Origin: 13-2-20CM-68-14 sp046733295
GTDB lineage: Bacteria; Actinomycetota; Thermoleophilia; Gaiellales; Gaiellaceae
Assembly: GCA_046733295.1 (NCBI GenBank)
Contig: JBKPOY010000005.1
Coordinates: 1-64,000, forward strand
DNA length: 64,000 nucleotides
Direction: 5' to 3'
The translations under genes and the position numbers were made by a program. Shown here piece by piece: positions 49,784 through 57,956 of the stretch. Position 1 is the first letter of the stretch. Each line of letters starts with the position of its first letter. Below the pieces are notes generated by a model. That model made no database searches and was not told the origin of the DNA. It worked only from the letters and a program-made list of their open reading frames with translations.

Positions 49784-50661
49784 TTGGTTGAAGCGCTCCT
49801 GGCCTCGACCCGGTCGAGGAAGTCGTTCGTGAGCCGGAAGAACGTTTCCGGGTCCTCCGCGAACGAGAGATGGGAGCAGCCGTCGAGGATCTGGAGCTCG
49901 GAGCGGGCGATCGCCTCGTGGATCGACCGCGCGTGCTCGGGGCGGAGCTCGTCGTGCTCGCCCGAGATCACGAGCGTCGGCTTGTCGATCTCCCCCAGCC
50001 GGTCCTCGACCGACCAGTCCCTGAGCGTCCCCACGACGGTGAACTCGCTCGGGCCGTTCATGTATCCGTAGACCTCGTAACCGGCGTCGCGGAAGGCGCG
50101 CTCGACGCCGTCCGGCCACTCCTCGAGCCGGCAGACGTGGCGCCTGTAGAACTCGAGGATCGCTGCGGCGTAGTGCGGACAACTCGTGAACCCGTGCTCC
50201 TCGTGGTGCTTGATCGTCCTCTGGTTCCACTCGGGCAGATCCTCGAGCAGCTCCTTGCAGCCCTCGACCCAGCGCGGGATGCTCGCGGGGCTCGAGCAGA
50301 GAATCAAGCTCTCGACCTGAGGCGGCCGGCGGGCCAGCGTGTACTCCATCGCGAGCATGCCGCCCCAGGAGCTGCCGAAGAGATGGAAGCTCTCGAGGCC
50401 GAGCGCCTGCCGAACGGCCTCGACCTCTTCGACGAACCGCTTCACCGTCCAGAGAGACTCGTCGTCGGGCCGGTCCGATCGGCCGCAGCCGAGCTGGTCG
50501 AAGAAGATGACACGCCGCCTGTCGGCCAGCCCCTCGAGCGACTCCATGTAGTCGTGCGGGAAGCCGGGACCGCCGTGCAGCGTGAGGAGCGGCGTCCCGT
50601 CCTCACCGACGTCGCGCCAGAAGACACGCCCACCCGGGACGTCGATGTAGCCGTCGGCCAC
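49780..50661 (-). CDS. pip: Proline iminopeptidase-like alpha/beta hydrolase (S33)
   Basis: 293 residues. TLHGGPGFPHDY (oxyanion loop), FFDQLGCGRSDRP, FGSSWGGMLAMEY with nucleophile Ser98, VISGEHDELRPEHA with the catalytic Asp and DGCSHLSFAEDPE with the His. The HGGPG plus GCGxS combination is that of prolyl iminopeptidases. It removes N-terminal proline from peptides. It lies next to the peptide importer on the opposite strand, consistent with peptide use. Leaderless promoter, GTG start. Confidence 0.88.
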   Translation of the reverse strand: MADGYIDVPGGRVFWRDVGEDGTPLLTLHGGPGFPHDYMESLEGLADRRRVIFFDQLGCGRSDRPDDESLWTVKRFVEEVEAVRQALGLESFHLFGSSWGGMLAMEYTLARRPPQVESLILCSSPASIPRWVEGCKELLEDLPEWNQRTIKHHEEHGFTSCPHYAAAILEFYRRHVCRLEEWPDGVERAFRDAGYEVYGYMNGPSEFTVVGTLRDWSVEDRLGEIDKPTLVISGEHDELRPEHARSIHEAIARSELQILDGCSHLSFAEDPETFFRLTNDFLDRVEARSASTK

Positions 50662-50668
50662 GACCGCG

Positions 50669-50674
50669 ACACTA
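50669..50674 (-). promoter_or_regulatory. -10 element (TAGTGT) of the S33 hydrolase gene
   Basis: TAGTGT, 7 nt, then GTG 50661. Leaderless layout. Confidence 0.55.
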
Positions 50675-50706
50675 ACCGCTGCGAGCTTCGGGCATCATCC
50701 CCGCGG

Positions 50707-51852
50707 ATGAAGGTCGGGATCGTCGTCCCGTATTCGTGGTCGTTCTGGGGAGGCGTTCCGGAGCACGCCGAGCATCAGGCGCGCGCGCTCCTGGCTCTCG
50801 GCGTCGACGCGCGGATCGTGATCGGCCACGACCCGCCCGGGCGGCTGACGAAGTACCTCCACCCCCGGGAGGGCCGGCACGAGCGGCCGCCCGCGCACGT
50901 GATCCCCGTCGGCCGCTCGGTGATCGTGCCCGCGAACGGCGCCCTGCCGAACATCGTCCTCAGCCCGAACGCGGTCAGCCGTATCCGCACGGTGCTCGAC
51001 GAGGAGCGGTTCGACGTCGTGCACGTCCACGAGCCGATGACGCCGGCGATCGGCGTCGCCGCGCTGGCACTCGCGCGCGTCCCGCTGGTCGCGACGTTCC
51101 ACGCGTCGGGTGACCTGGCGTGGATGAAGTTCGCGACGCCGATCTGGGGGTTCCTGGCCGACCGGATCGACGCGCGCATCGCGGTCTCCGAAGGCGCTCT
51201 CGTCTCGGCGCGCAGGCACCTCGGCGGGGAGTACGAGGTGATCCCGAACGGGGTCGCGATGCCCGCTCGCGCGGATCCGGGTGAACGCCGTAACCACATC
51301 GTCTTCATGGGGCGCCACGAACCGCGCAAGGGCCTACAGGTCCTCCTGCGGGCATGGCCGGAGATCCGGCGCCAGACCGGCGCGCGGCTGCGCGTCCTCG
51401 GCGCCGACCCGTTGCAGGTCCGCCTCCTGCTGGCCCGGCTTAGGGTCTCCGATGACGGGATCGACGCGCTCGGCTTCGTCACCGAGGACGAGCGGACCAG
51501 CGAGCTCCTGCAGGCGCGGGCGTTCGTCGCCCCCTCACTCGGCGGTGAGAGCTTCGGCATGGTGCTCACCGAGGCATTCGCCTGCGCGACGCCCGTCGTG
51601 GCCTCGGATATCGACGGCTACCGAGACGTGATGAGCGCGGAAGCCGGCGTGATCGTGCCGCCGGACGACCCGGCGGCGCTTGCCACGGCCGTGTTGGCGC
51701 TCGTCACGGACGAGGCCCGTCGACGGAGTCTCGGGGAGGGCGCCCGCAAACGGGCCGAGCGCTACTCGTGGGACGACATCGCCCGCCGCCTGCTCACGAT
51801 TTACGAGGGCCTGGCCGAACGTGAGCCGACGGCTCTGGCGGCAGCGGGGTGA
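50707..51852 (+). CDS. GT4 glycosyltransferase, PimA-like
   Basis: 381 residues from ATG 50707. KVGIVVPYSWSFWGGVPEHA (acceptor-side loop), FDVVHVHEPMTPAIG, PLVATFHASGD, VIPNGVAMP, VFMGRHEPRKGLQVLLRAWP, and PSLGGESFGMVLTEAFACATPVVASDIDGYRDV, the donor-binding E-x7-E. The overall pattern matches phosphatidyl-myo-inositol mannosyltransferase PimA and relatives. The frame is open upstream across the divergent gene but is antisense there. A weak CATCAT hexamer lies 8 nt upstream. Coupled to the next gene by GTGA. Confidence 0.88.
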   Translation: MKVGIVVPYSWSFWGGVPEHAEHQARALLALGVDARIVIGHDPPGRLTKYLHPREGRHERPPAHVIPVGRSVIVPANGALPNIVLSPNAVSRIRTVLDEERFDVVHVHEPMTPAIGVAALALARVPLVATFHASGDLAWMKFATPIWGFLADRIDARIAVSEGALVSARRHLGGEYEVIPNGVAMPARADPGERRNHIVFMGRHEPRKGLQVLLRAWPEIRRQTGARLRVLGADPLQVRLLLARLRVSDDGIDALGFVTEDERTSELLQARAFVAPSLGGESFGMVLTEAFACATPVVASDIDGYRDVMSAEAGVIVPPDDPAALATAVLALVTDEARRRSLGEGARKRAERYSWDDIARRLLTIYEGLAEREPTALAAAG

Positions 51853-52904
51853 GGGTTGCCCTGACGCAGAGCCGCCCGGTGCGGCTGGTGCTGATCCTGC
51901 TGGCCGCCGCGGGACTCGCCGCCCTCGTCTGGTGGCGCGGGCCGGAGTGGAATCTCGTCGGCGACGCGTTTGCCGCCGTCCGCTGGGAGTGGGTGGTCGT
52001 CGCGATCGCGCTGAACCTCTTCTCAGTGCTCGTCCGCGCAGTGGCGTGGACGATCGTGATCAGGCAGGCGATGCCGGAGCCGCACCCGACCTTCCGGCTC
52101 GTCTTCTCGGCGTTCTCCGTCGGGCTCTTCGCGAACGCGGTCCTTCCCGGCCGGATCGGCGAGCTCGCCCGCGTGGCGGTGTTGACACGCAAGCTCCCCG
52201 GCCGCGAGGGCGCGTGGGCGTCCCTGCTCGGCACGGTCTTCAGCCATCGCCTCTTCGACCTCGTGCCCTCCCTCCTGCTCGTCGCCTATGTCCTGCTGAC
52301 GGCGAAGGTGCCGCACTGGGCCTTCACGAGCCTGATGATCGCGCTCGGGCTCGGCTTTGCGCTGCTCACCTTCGGGATCGCGAGCGCCCGGCGGTATCAC
52401 ACCTCCGTCCTGGACGAGCTCGGCCCGGTCCGGCGCCTGGTGACGATGGCGCGGCACGGGCTCGGTGTCTTCCATTCGCCGCTGCCGGCCCTCGCCGCGG
52501 CCTTCTGCCAGTGCCTCGGGTGGCTGTGCCAGCTGCTCGCCGTCTACTCGGCGATGCTCGCGTTCAACATCCACGCGCCCCTGCCGGCCGCCGCACTCGT
52601 TCTCGTTCTGATGAACATCGCGACCCTCTTCCCGCTCTGGCCGGGGAATATCGGCCTCGTCCAAGCCGCGGTCGCTCTGCCCCTCATCACCTACGGCGTC
52701 GCCAAGGCCCGCGGGATCGCGTTCGGCTTCGGCCTGCAGGCGATCGAGGCTTCGGTCGGCGTCGGTGTCGGCATGATCTTCCTCGCGCGCGAGGGCCTGT
52801 CGTTCGCGATGTTGCGCGTGATGCCCGGTGCGGAGGCGGCGGAGGTGCCGGAGCAGGAGCGACAGACGCGGAAATCGCGTGCGCGCGCTCGCGTGCCCGG
52901 CTAG
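51849..52904 (+). CDS. Lysylphosphatidylglycerol synthase TM region-like (UPF0104) flippase-fold protein
   Basis: 351 residues, about eight membrane helices. FSVLVRAVAWTIVIRQA, FSVGLFANAVLPGRIGELARVAVL, GTVFSHRLFDLVPSLLLV and NIATLFPLWPGNIGLVQAAV are the conserved stretches of the AglD/MprF-N/YbhN group. No aminoacyl-transferase domain follows, so it is not a lysyl-PG synthase. Adjacent to a PimA-like enzyme, a role in moving glycolipid precursors across the membrane is a reasonable inference. Confidence 0.85.
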   Translation: MRVALTQSRPVRLVLILLAAAGLAALVWWRGPEWNLVGDAFAAVRWEWVVVAIALNLFSVLVRAVAWTIVIRQAMPEPHPTFRLVFSAFSVGLFANAVLPGRIGELARVAVLTRKLPGREGAWASLLGTVFSHRLFDLVPSLLLVAYVLLTAKVPHWAFTSLMIALGLGFALLTFGIASARRYHTSVLDELGPVRRLVTMARHGLGVFHSPLPALAAAFCQCLGWLCQLLAVYSAMLAFNIHAPLPAAALVLVLMNIATLFPLWPGNIGLVQAAVALPLITYGVAKARGIAFGFGLQAIEASVGVGVGMIFLAREGLSFAMLRVMPGAEAAEVPEQERQTRKSRARARVPG

Positions 52905-53802
52905 CCTCAAAGGCGTCCTCGGCGCGCGCGAGGCCGCATCGGCGCTGGCCGAGGGCTTCCGGCGCGGCGGGGCCGAGAGCGAGGAGCTGCCCGTCGCCGA
53001 CGGGGGCGGGGGAACGGCGGACGTGCTCGGAGCCGCGGCTCGCGAGACCGTGACCGTTCCCGATGCCTTCGGCCGCCCTCGCGAGGCGTCCGTCTACGAG
53101 CTTCCCGACGGCACGCCGTTGATCGAGGCGGCGGAGGTTCTGCCGCTCGACCCCGGGCGGCTGGACCCGCTGAGCGCGGACAGCGCCGGTCTCGCCGAGG
53201 TGATCGCGCACGTGCGAGCCGAGCCGCGGCTCGTCGTCTGCCTCGGCGGGACGGCGACGATGGACGCAGGGGCGGGGCTGATCGCGGCCCTCGGCGGGCT
53301 GCCGGGGCGAACGACCGTGCTCTGTGACGTCGACGCGCGCCTACTTGAAGCCCCGCGGCTCTTCGGCCCGCAGAAAGGCGCCGGCGAGCAGGCGCTCGCG
53401 GAGCTCGAGCGACGCTTCGCCGAGGCTGCCGCGGGACCGCTCGCGCCCTACGCGGACATTCCCGGCTCCGGCGCCGCGGGCGGGCTCGGGGCGGCGCTCG
53501 CGTCCCTCGGGGCCGAGCTCGTCGCCGGCGCGACGTACGTCGTGACCCGACTGCGAGTTCGCGAGCGCGCCCGCGAGGCGAACCTGGTCGTGACCGGCGA
53601 GGGACGCGTCGATGCGACCACGCTCCGTGGCAAAGCGCCGCTCGAGGTGCTACGGGTCAGCCGCGCGGAGGGCGTCCGCTGCGTCGTCTTCGGCGGCCGC
53701 GTCGAGCTCGAGCTCGAGGGCGCGGAGAGCATGGAGCTGAGCGGGGATCCCGCATCCGCGCGGGACGATCTCGTCGAGCTCGGCGAGCGCCTCTCAGGTT
53801 AG
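52879..53802 (+). CDS. Glycerate kinase (type I, GarK/GlxK family)
   Basis: 307 residues from GTG 52879, overlapping the previous gene by 26 nt. CPASLKG (phosphate-binding Lys), LPVADGGGGTADVL, CLGGTATMDAGAG, FGPQKGAGEQ, GSGAAGGLGAAL and VVTGEGRVDATTLRGKAP mark the family. It is about 60 residues shorter than usual, mainly in the middle domain, and one motif reads ADGGGG where most have ADGGEG. Phosphorylates D-glycerate. The stop overlaps the convergent MFS-cNMP gene by 9 nt. Confidence 0.87.
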   Translation: MRALACPASLKGVLGAREAASALAEGFRRGGAESEELPVADGGGGTADVLGAAARETVTVPDAFGRPREASVYELPDGTPLIEAAEVLPLDPGRLDPLSADSAGLAEVIAHVRAEPRLVVCLGGTATMDAGAGLIAALGGLPGRTTVLCDVDARLLEAPRLFGPQKGAGEQALAELERRFAEAAAGPLAPYADIPGSGAAGGLGAALASLGAELVAGATYVVTRLRVRERAREANLVVTGEGRVDATTLRGKAPLEVLRVSRAEGVRCVVFGGRVELELEGAESMELSGDPASARDDLVELGERLSG

Positions 53803-55440
53803 GCCGAGCCTGGCGAGGACGACGTTCTCCGCCGCCTCGCTGCTGGCCGAGTGGCCGATGACCGCCGTGAGGAAGGCGTCCCGCTCCAGCGCGTAGAGCG
53901 CCGTCGCCCTGCGCGCCCGCGCCGTCGCCGTTCGCGGGATGTCGCGCAGGAGCGCGATCTCGCCGAAGTAGCCGCCGGGCCCGAGCACGTTCGCTTCGCG
54001 ACCGTCGACCTCGATCTCGATCTCGCCCGAGTCGACGATGTAGAAGCGGTCGCCGGCGTCGCCCTGGCGGAAGATGGTCTCGCCGGCCGGAACCTCCAGC
54101 CGCACGAGGTTCGCCGCGAGCGACTCGAGCGTCGGCGCCGGCAGGGGCGCGAACATGCCGATCGTCCTCAGGCGCTCGAGCTCGGCTGCGGGCATGGTCA
54201 TGCTCCGGTCGATCCGCAACAGCAGGCCGAACGCGGGAATCGTCAGCACCGGGAGGATCGCTCCCGTGGTAATCAACGCGCCGCGGATCCCGAGCCAGCT
54301 GATGAGCGCCGGCGCGATGATGGCGCCGATCCCGCCTGTCGCGTAGAACGCGCTGTGCAGCACGCCGAAGACGCGTGAGAGCACCTCCTCCGGCACGGCG
54401 CGCTGGAGCAGCGTGAACCCGGCGACGTCGACGAGCGTCAACCCGAGCCCGGCGATGCCGATCAGCAGGAACGCCGCGATCGCCGAATCGGAGAGGCCGA
54501 CGACGAGGATCGGCAGGCCGTAGAGGACGAGCGCGAGGCCGAACGCGAGGCCGAGCCGGCGCACGCCGACGAGCGCGACCGCGACGATGCCGCCCACGAG
54601 CCCACCGACGCCGAGCGCCGAGTTGAGATAGCCGACCCCGGAATCGCCGAGATCGAGCATGCGGATCGCCGCTACCGCCGTCAGGACGACGAACGCCCCG
54701 TAGACGAGCGTCTGCAGGCCGAAGAGACCGACGATCAGGCGGAGTCGGCTGTCCCGCCCGATCGTCTCGAAGCCGGCCAGCGCCTCGCGCCGCCAGCTCG
54801 CGTGCGCCTGCTGCTGCGGCGCCTCGGGCTCCGGAAGCCGGATCAAGGTGAGGACGAGCGCCGACCAGACGAACATCGCCGCCGTGAAGGCGAAGACCGT
54901 CTCGACGTTCGAGAAGGCCAGGACGAGGCCGCCGAGCGCCGGGCCGACGAAGTACCCAGCCGACTCGATGGTCGTCGAGGCGACGTTCGCGGCAGCGAGT
55001 TCCTCGGGAGTCCGCGCGAGCGTCGGCAGCAGGCCCGCCTCGGCGGGCTGGAACGCCGTCGAGACGACGGTGACGACCGTCGCGAGCACGTAGACGATCG
55101 CCGTAGGCGCATCGGCCGCGATCGCTGCGACCGCGATCCCGAGCGCGACCGCGCGGACGAGGTCGGAGCTCTTCATCACCAGCAGCCGCGGAAAGCGGTC
55201 GCCCAGGAGCCCGCCGAACGGAGCGGCGACCGCGGCCGGGAACCAGCGGATCAGCCCGACGAGCCCCACTGCGGATGCCCCGCCGTGGTCGTACGCATAG
55301 ACCATCAGCGCAACGGTGTAGGCCCACGTGCCGACGGACGAGCCGACCCAGGCGTACTGGAGCCGACGGAGATTCTGGTTGCCGTAGACGCCCCGAAAGG
55401 CTCCCAGCGAATCGCGAAGTTGCTGCCGCAAGGCCCCCAT
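53794..55440 (-). CDS. MFS transporter fused to a C-terminal cyclic-nucleotide-binding domain
   Basis: 548 residues. About twelve membrane helices (1-410; FGGLLGDRFPRLLVM is the motif A loop). After a short linker, a cNMP-binding domain (about 425-540) follows: LVRLEVPAGETIFRQGDAGDRFYIVDSGEIEIEV and the phosphate-binding cassette GPGGYFGEIALLRDIPRTATARA, which retains Gly-Glu and Arg. The protein would be a membrane transporter gated or regulated by cAMP/cGMP. Substrate unknown; the transporter half resembles MFS_3/enterobactin-exporter-like proteins. GATTCT, preceded by TG, lies 8 nt upstream of the ATG. Confidence 0.87.
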   Translation of the reverse strand: MGALRQQLRDSLGAFRGVYGNQNLRRLQYAWVGSSVGTWAYTVALMVYAYDHGGASAVGLVGLIRWFPAAVAAPFGGLLGDRFPRLLVMKSSDLVRAVALGIAVAAIAADAPTAIVYVLATVVTVVSTAFQPAEAGLLPTLARTPEELAAANVASTTIESAGYFVGPALGGLVLAFSNVETVFAFTAAMFVWSALVLTLIRLPEPEAPQQQAHASWRREALAGFETIGRDSRLRLIVGLFGLQTLVYGAFVVLTAVAAIRMLDLGDSGVGYLNSALGVGGLVGGIVAVALVGVRRLGLAFGLALVLYGLPILVVGLSDSAIAAFLLIGIAGLGLTLVDVAGFTLLQRAVPEEVLSRVFGVLHSAFYATGGIGAIIAPALISWLGIRGALITTGAILPVLTIPAFGLLLRIDRSMTMPAAELERLRTIGMFAPLPAPTLESLAANLVRLEVPAGETIFRQGDAGDRFYIVDSGEIEIEVDGREANVLGPGGYFGEIALLRDIPRTATARARRATALYALERDAFLTAVIGHSASSEAAENVVLARLGLT

Positions 55441-55549
55441 GCCGCCAAAGAATCGCAGGCCGGATTGTGTTTTTGAAGAAGGCGAGGGAAGATGACAGGC
55501 GTCTCATGCGTCTAGTGGGTCGGCAGTGCAAGTTTCCGAAGGAGGAGAG

Positions 55550-55798
55550 ATGACGGATCAGACCGACGACGCCCGCCTCGAGAACGAGGAGCAGGAAGAC
55601 GTCGAGGGCCACGGCGCCCTTTCCGAGCCGCACCTCGCGCCGGGCCTCGCCCACGACGAGGGCGACGACGATGTCGAGGGCCACGCCAACCTCAAGGGCG
55701 GCGCCCTTGCCGAGCCGCACCTCGCGCCCGGCCTCGCCCACGACGAAGACGACGACGTCGAAGCCCACATGAAGCTCAGGGGCAAGGCGGACGCCTAG
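55550..55798 (+). CDS. Small acidic repeat protein ('DVEGH' family), copy 1
   Basis: 82 residues from ATG 55550, with AAGGAGGAG directly upstream. About a third of residues are Asp/Glu. An internal repeat is evident: EDVEGHGALSEPHLAPGLAHDE, then DDVEGHANLKGGALAEPHLAPGLAHDE, then DDVEAHMKL. No membrane helix, no Cys, probably disordered. Upstream spacing, the start MTDQ and the DVEGH motif are shared with the gene 118 bp downstream, so the two are paralogues. Function unknown; high expression is suggested by the strong ribosome-binding site and flanking terminators. Confidence 0.75.
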   Translation: MTDQTDDARLENEEQEDVEGHGALSEPHLAPGLAHDEGDDDVEGHANLKGGALAEPHLAPGLAHDEDDDVEAHMKLRGKADA

Positions 55799-55817
55799 CA
55801 GTAAGCCTTGACTGCCG

Positions 55818-55844
55818 GTCGGGCCGGGATTTTCCCGGCCCGAC
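55818..55844 (+). terminator. Terminator between the two small acidic genes
   Basis: GTCGGGCCGGG / CCCGGCCCGAC, 11-bp stem with loop ATTTT, 19 nt after the stop. No T-run. It separates two monocistronic units. Confidence 0.6.
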
Positions 55845-55915
55845 GTGCTTCCGGGAAGATTCTTGCGAGCTCGGTCGTCTGGTGACCGACAGCGAATTTA
55901 CGGAAGGAGGCGAAG

Positions 55916-56074
55916 ATGACGGATCAGAACGACGAAGCCCGGTTCGAGCAGGACGAGGAGGACGTCGAGGGTCATCGCGCCCTGAAGGGCAAGGCCCTCC
56001 GTGAAAACGACGAGACCGAAACCGACGACGTCGACGTCGAGGGCCATATGCGGCTCAACCAGGCGAAGCTCTAG
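55916..56074 (+). CDS. Small acidic repeat protein ('DVEGH' family), copy 2
   Basis: 52 residues, ATG 55916, with GGAAGGAGG 6 nt upstream. MTDQNDEARFEQDEEDVEGH, then RALKGKALRENDETETDDVDVEGHMRLNQAKL. Two DVEGH boxes end each acidic half and are followed by a short basic/hydrophobic stretch (RALKGKAL, MRLNQAKL). Compared with copy 1 the 'EPHLAPGLAHDE' units are missing. The leader sequences before both genes are also similar, so duplication included the promoter. Function unknown. Confidence 0.72.
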   Translation: MTDQNDEARFEQDEEDVEGHRALKGKALRENDETETDDVDVEGHMRLNQAKL

Positions 56075-56095
56075 CTCGCCGGTTGGAGGCCCTCT

Positions 56096-56129
56096 GTCAG
56101 GCCGGGCAGCGCCCGGCCTGACGCTTTCT
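56096..56129. terminator. Terminator of the second small acidic gene
   Basis: GTCAGGCCGGGC / GCCCGGCCTGAC, 12-bp stem with a 3-nt loop, then GCTTTCT on the + strand. It may also end the convergent GAF operon on the minus strand. Confidence 0.7.
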
Positions 56130-56140
56130 ACAGGCGGCTC

Positions 56141-56794
56141 CTAGAAGGAGACGTCCGCGCGGAGGACGTCGTCGAGCGCTGCGAGCAGCCTGAGGACCGG
56201 CTCTCGCTGCTCCTCGTCGAGGCCCTCGAGCGCTGAGGCGATGCGCGCGATCACGGCCGCGTCTCCCCCGCTCTCCGCGAGCACCGAGCGCGCGTGCCGG
56301 GCCCGCTGCAGCAGGTCGAGCGCGATCGCCGCCTGGTTCGCGAACAGCCCGAGCAGCTCCATGTGGCCGAGCGAGAACTGCACGTCCGTAGAGCGGTCGA
56401 GGACGTTGAGGACGCCGAGCGCTCGCTCGTCGTGGAGGAGCGGCACCGACATCATCCCCTTGGGCACGTAGCCGGTCACCTCCGCGGTCTCGCGCGCGAA
56501 CCGGGGGTCGCTCGCCAGATCCTCGATCACGAGCGGCTGGCGGGTGACGAGCACCCAGCCGGCGACGCCGGTGCTCGATGGGAAGCGCTCGCCGACGAGG
56601 CTTTCGGACCCCTCGCCGGCGACCGCCTCGAAGACGAGCTCGTCGGTGTCCTCGTCGTGGAGGAAGATCGACGAGGCCCTGGCCGAGAAGATCGAGCGCG
56701 CCACTTCGACGATCGACTGCAGCAGCGCGCGGTGCTCGTCCTCCGCAGACATGACGCCGGCGGAGACGGCGGCTTGCAGGTTGTTGTCGGTCAT
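56141..56794 (-). CDS. GAF-domain protein
   Basis: 217 residues from ATG 56794, overlapping the subtilase stop as ATGA. One GAF domain (about 20-165): LLQSIVEVARSIFSARASSIFLHDEDTDELVFEAVAGEG, STGVAGWVLVTRQPLVIEDLASDPRFA and MMSVPLLHDERALGVLNVLDR. A helical C-terminus with EGLDEEQREPVLRLLAALDDVL follows. No kinase, phosphatase or DNA-binding domain, so it is a stand-alone ligand or redox sensor, or a scaffold. It lacks an obvious haem or cNMP-specific signature. Coupled to the subtilase. Confidence 0.85.
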   Translation of the reverse strand: MTDNNLQAAVSAGVMSAEDEHRALLQSIVEVARSIFSARASSIFLHDEDTDELVFEAVAGEGSESLVGERFPSSTGVAGWVLVTRQPLVIEDLASDPRFARETAEVTGYVPKGMMSVPLLHDERALGVLNVLDRSTDVQFSLGHMELLGLFANQAAIALDLLQRARHARSVLAESGGDAAVIARIASALEGLDEEQREPVLRLLAALDDVLRADVSF

Positions 56795-57636
56795 ACGCGG
56801 CCTCCGACGTTCGACGCGGTCAGGTACAGGACGCTCTTGAGCTGGAAGGGGGTCAGCTCGGGATGCTTGGCGAGGATCAAGGCGCAGATCCCGCTCATAT
56901 GGGGCGTGGCAAAGCTGTTGCCAGTGGCCGTGATCGTCTCGCCCCCGAGCCACGCGAGCGGCACGTTGACGCCGCGGGCGAAGAACTCGACCGGCGGCGC
57001 CGGGTTGTAATAGAAGGTCTGCGGATCGTCCTCCTCGTGGCTGCCGACCGAGATCACGGACGAGAACCGCCACGGGTAGCTCTCCACGGGCATGTTGTGG
57101 GCGGAAGCCACGAGCACGGTCCGCTTGAAGTAGGCGCTGTCGGCCAGCTCGTGCAGGAGGCCCGCGAACTGCCGCTTCGTGGTCGAGAGGCTCATGTTGA
57201 CGACGTCGAAGCCCTGCACGATGGCCCACTTCAAGCCCTCGAGGAGAACCGCTCCGCTGCCCTTGAAGCCCGCGCCGAGAACCCGGACGCTGAAGAGCCG
57301 GCATTCCGGCGCGAGCGAGCGGACGATGCCGGCGCAGCCGGTGCCGTGCCCGCAGAGATCGCCCTCGAGGTCGTCGTCGACGACGATCTCACCGTCCTCC
57401 CGCTTCGTCAGCGCGACCGCGCCCTCGAGCTCCCCGACCAGCGGATGGTCAGGCTGGACGCCGCTGTCGAGGATGCAGACCCGGACGCCGGCACCCGTCG
57501 AGCCGCCCCAGGCCCAGTCGCGCGTGACACGCTCGGGCCATTCGACCGTGACGCCGATGTTCTCCGACGCGGCGGCTGGGAGGCTCCATGCCGGCAGGTT
57601 CTCGTCGACCGGCGGCTCGGGCTCGTTCTGCGCCAC
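56791..57636 (-). CDS. Subtilisin-family (S8) serine protease without signal peptide
   Basis: 281 residues. Triad: Asp57 (VCILDSGVQPDHP), His97 (CGHGTGCAGI) and Ser241 (GNSFATPHMSG); oxyanion Asn181 (ASAHNMP). The N-terminus (MAQNEPEPPVDENLPAW) is polar, with no signal peptide, prodomain or membrane anchor, so the enzyme should act inside the cell, like Bacillus IspA. Between Asp57 and His97 an acidic segment (KREDGEIVVDDDLEGD) is inserted. Expected job: regulated cleavage of a cytosolic protein; the adjacent sigma factor and GAF genes make regulatory proteolysis plausible but unproven. Leaderless promoter, GTG start. Confidence 0.88.
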   Translation of the reverse strand: MAQNEPEPPVDENLPAWSLPAAASENIGVTVEWPERVTRDWAWGGSTGAGVRVCILDSGVQPDHPLVGELEGAVALTKREDGEIVVDDDLEGDLCGHGTGCAGIVRSLAPECRLFSVRVLGAGFKGSGAVLLEGLKWAIVQGFDVVNMSLSTTKRQFAGLLHELADSAYFKRTVLVASAHNMPVESYPWRFSSVISVGSHEEDDPQTFYYNPAPPVEFFARGVNVPLAWLGGETITATGNSFATPHMSGICALILAKHPELTPFQLKSVLYLTASNVGGRV

Positions 57637-57642
57637 GCGCCG

Positions 57643-57648
57643 ATCCTA
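57643..57648 (-). promoter_or_regulatory. -10 element (TAGGAT) of the cytosolic subtilase-GAF operon
   Basis: TAGGAT, 6 nt, then GTG 57636. Leaderless layout; separates this operon from the sigma-factor operon upstream. Confidence 0.55.
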
Positions 57649-57701
57649 TGCGCACCGCGCGGGGCGCCCTCTGGGGCGTCGGGCGCCCAAGGAGTGGCCT
57701 G

Positions 57702-57956
57702 CTACGAGCCGGCGTAGCGCCGACGGAGCTCCTCGACGAGCGGACGATCGGGCTCGTACCCCGCCTGCGCCAGCGCCGACTCGAGATCGCGGATGAGCGC
57801 CCGCCGGAACTCGGCGTCCGCCTCGGCGCGGGCCACGATCTCGTCGAGGCTCTGGCGCGCCGAGGGCAGCTCCTGTGCGGCCCGGACCCACGCCTCCGGC
57901 GCGGGTGGAAGGGCAGCGATCAGCTCTGCCAGGCGGTCTTCGTCGAATGCGCTCAT
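57702..57956 (-). CDS. Small helical protein co-translated with an ECF sigma factor
   Basis: 84 residues. The ATG overlaps the sigma-factor stop as ATGA, the usual position of an anti-sigma factor. It is soluble and helical (LAELIAALPPAPEAWVRAAQELPSAR, ...LDEIVARAEADAEFRRALIRDLESAL). It contains no zinc-finger HxxxCxxC motif and no membrane helix, so it is not a standard zinc anti-sigma factor. The ending GYEPDRPLVEELRRRYAGS is polar. It could be a non-canonical sigma partner or an unrelated regulator. Confidence 0.7.
   Translation of the reverse strand: MSAFDEDRLAELIAALPPAPEAWVRAAQELPSARQSLDEIVARAEADAEFRRALIRDLESALAQAGYEPDRPLVEELRRRYAGS

Noticed and set aside
51849..52904. Lysyl-phosphatidylglycerol synthase
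   Set aside because: Only the membrane flippase-like part is present; the aminoacyl-transferase domain is missing.
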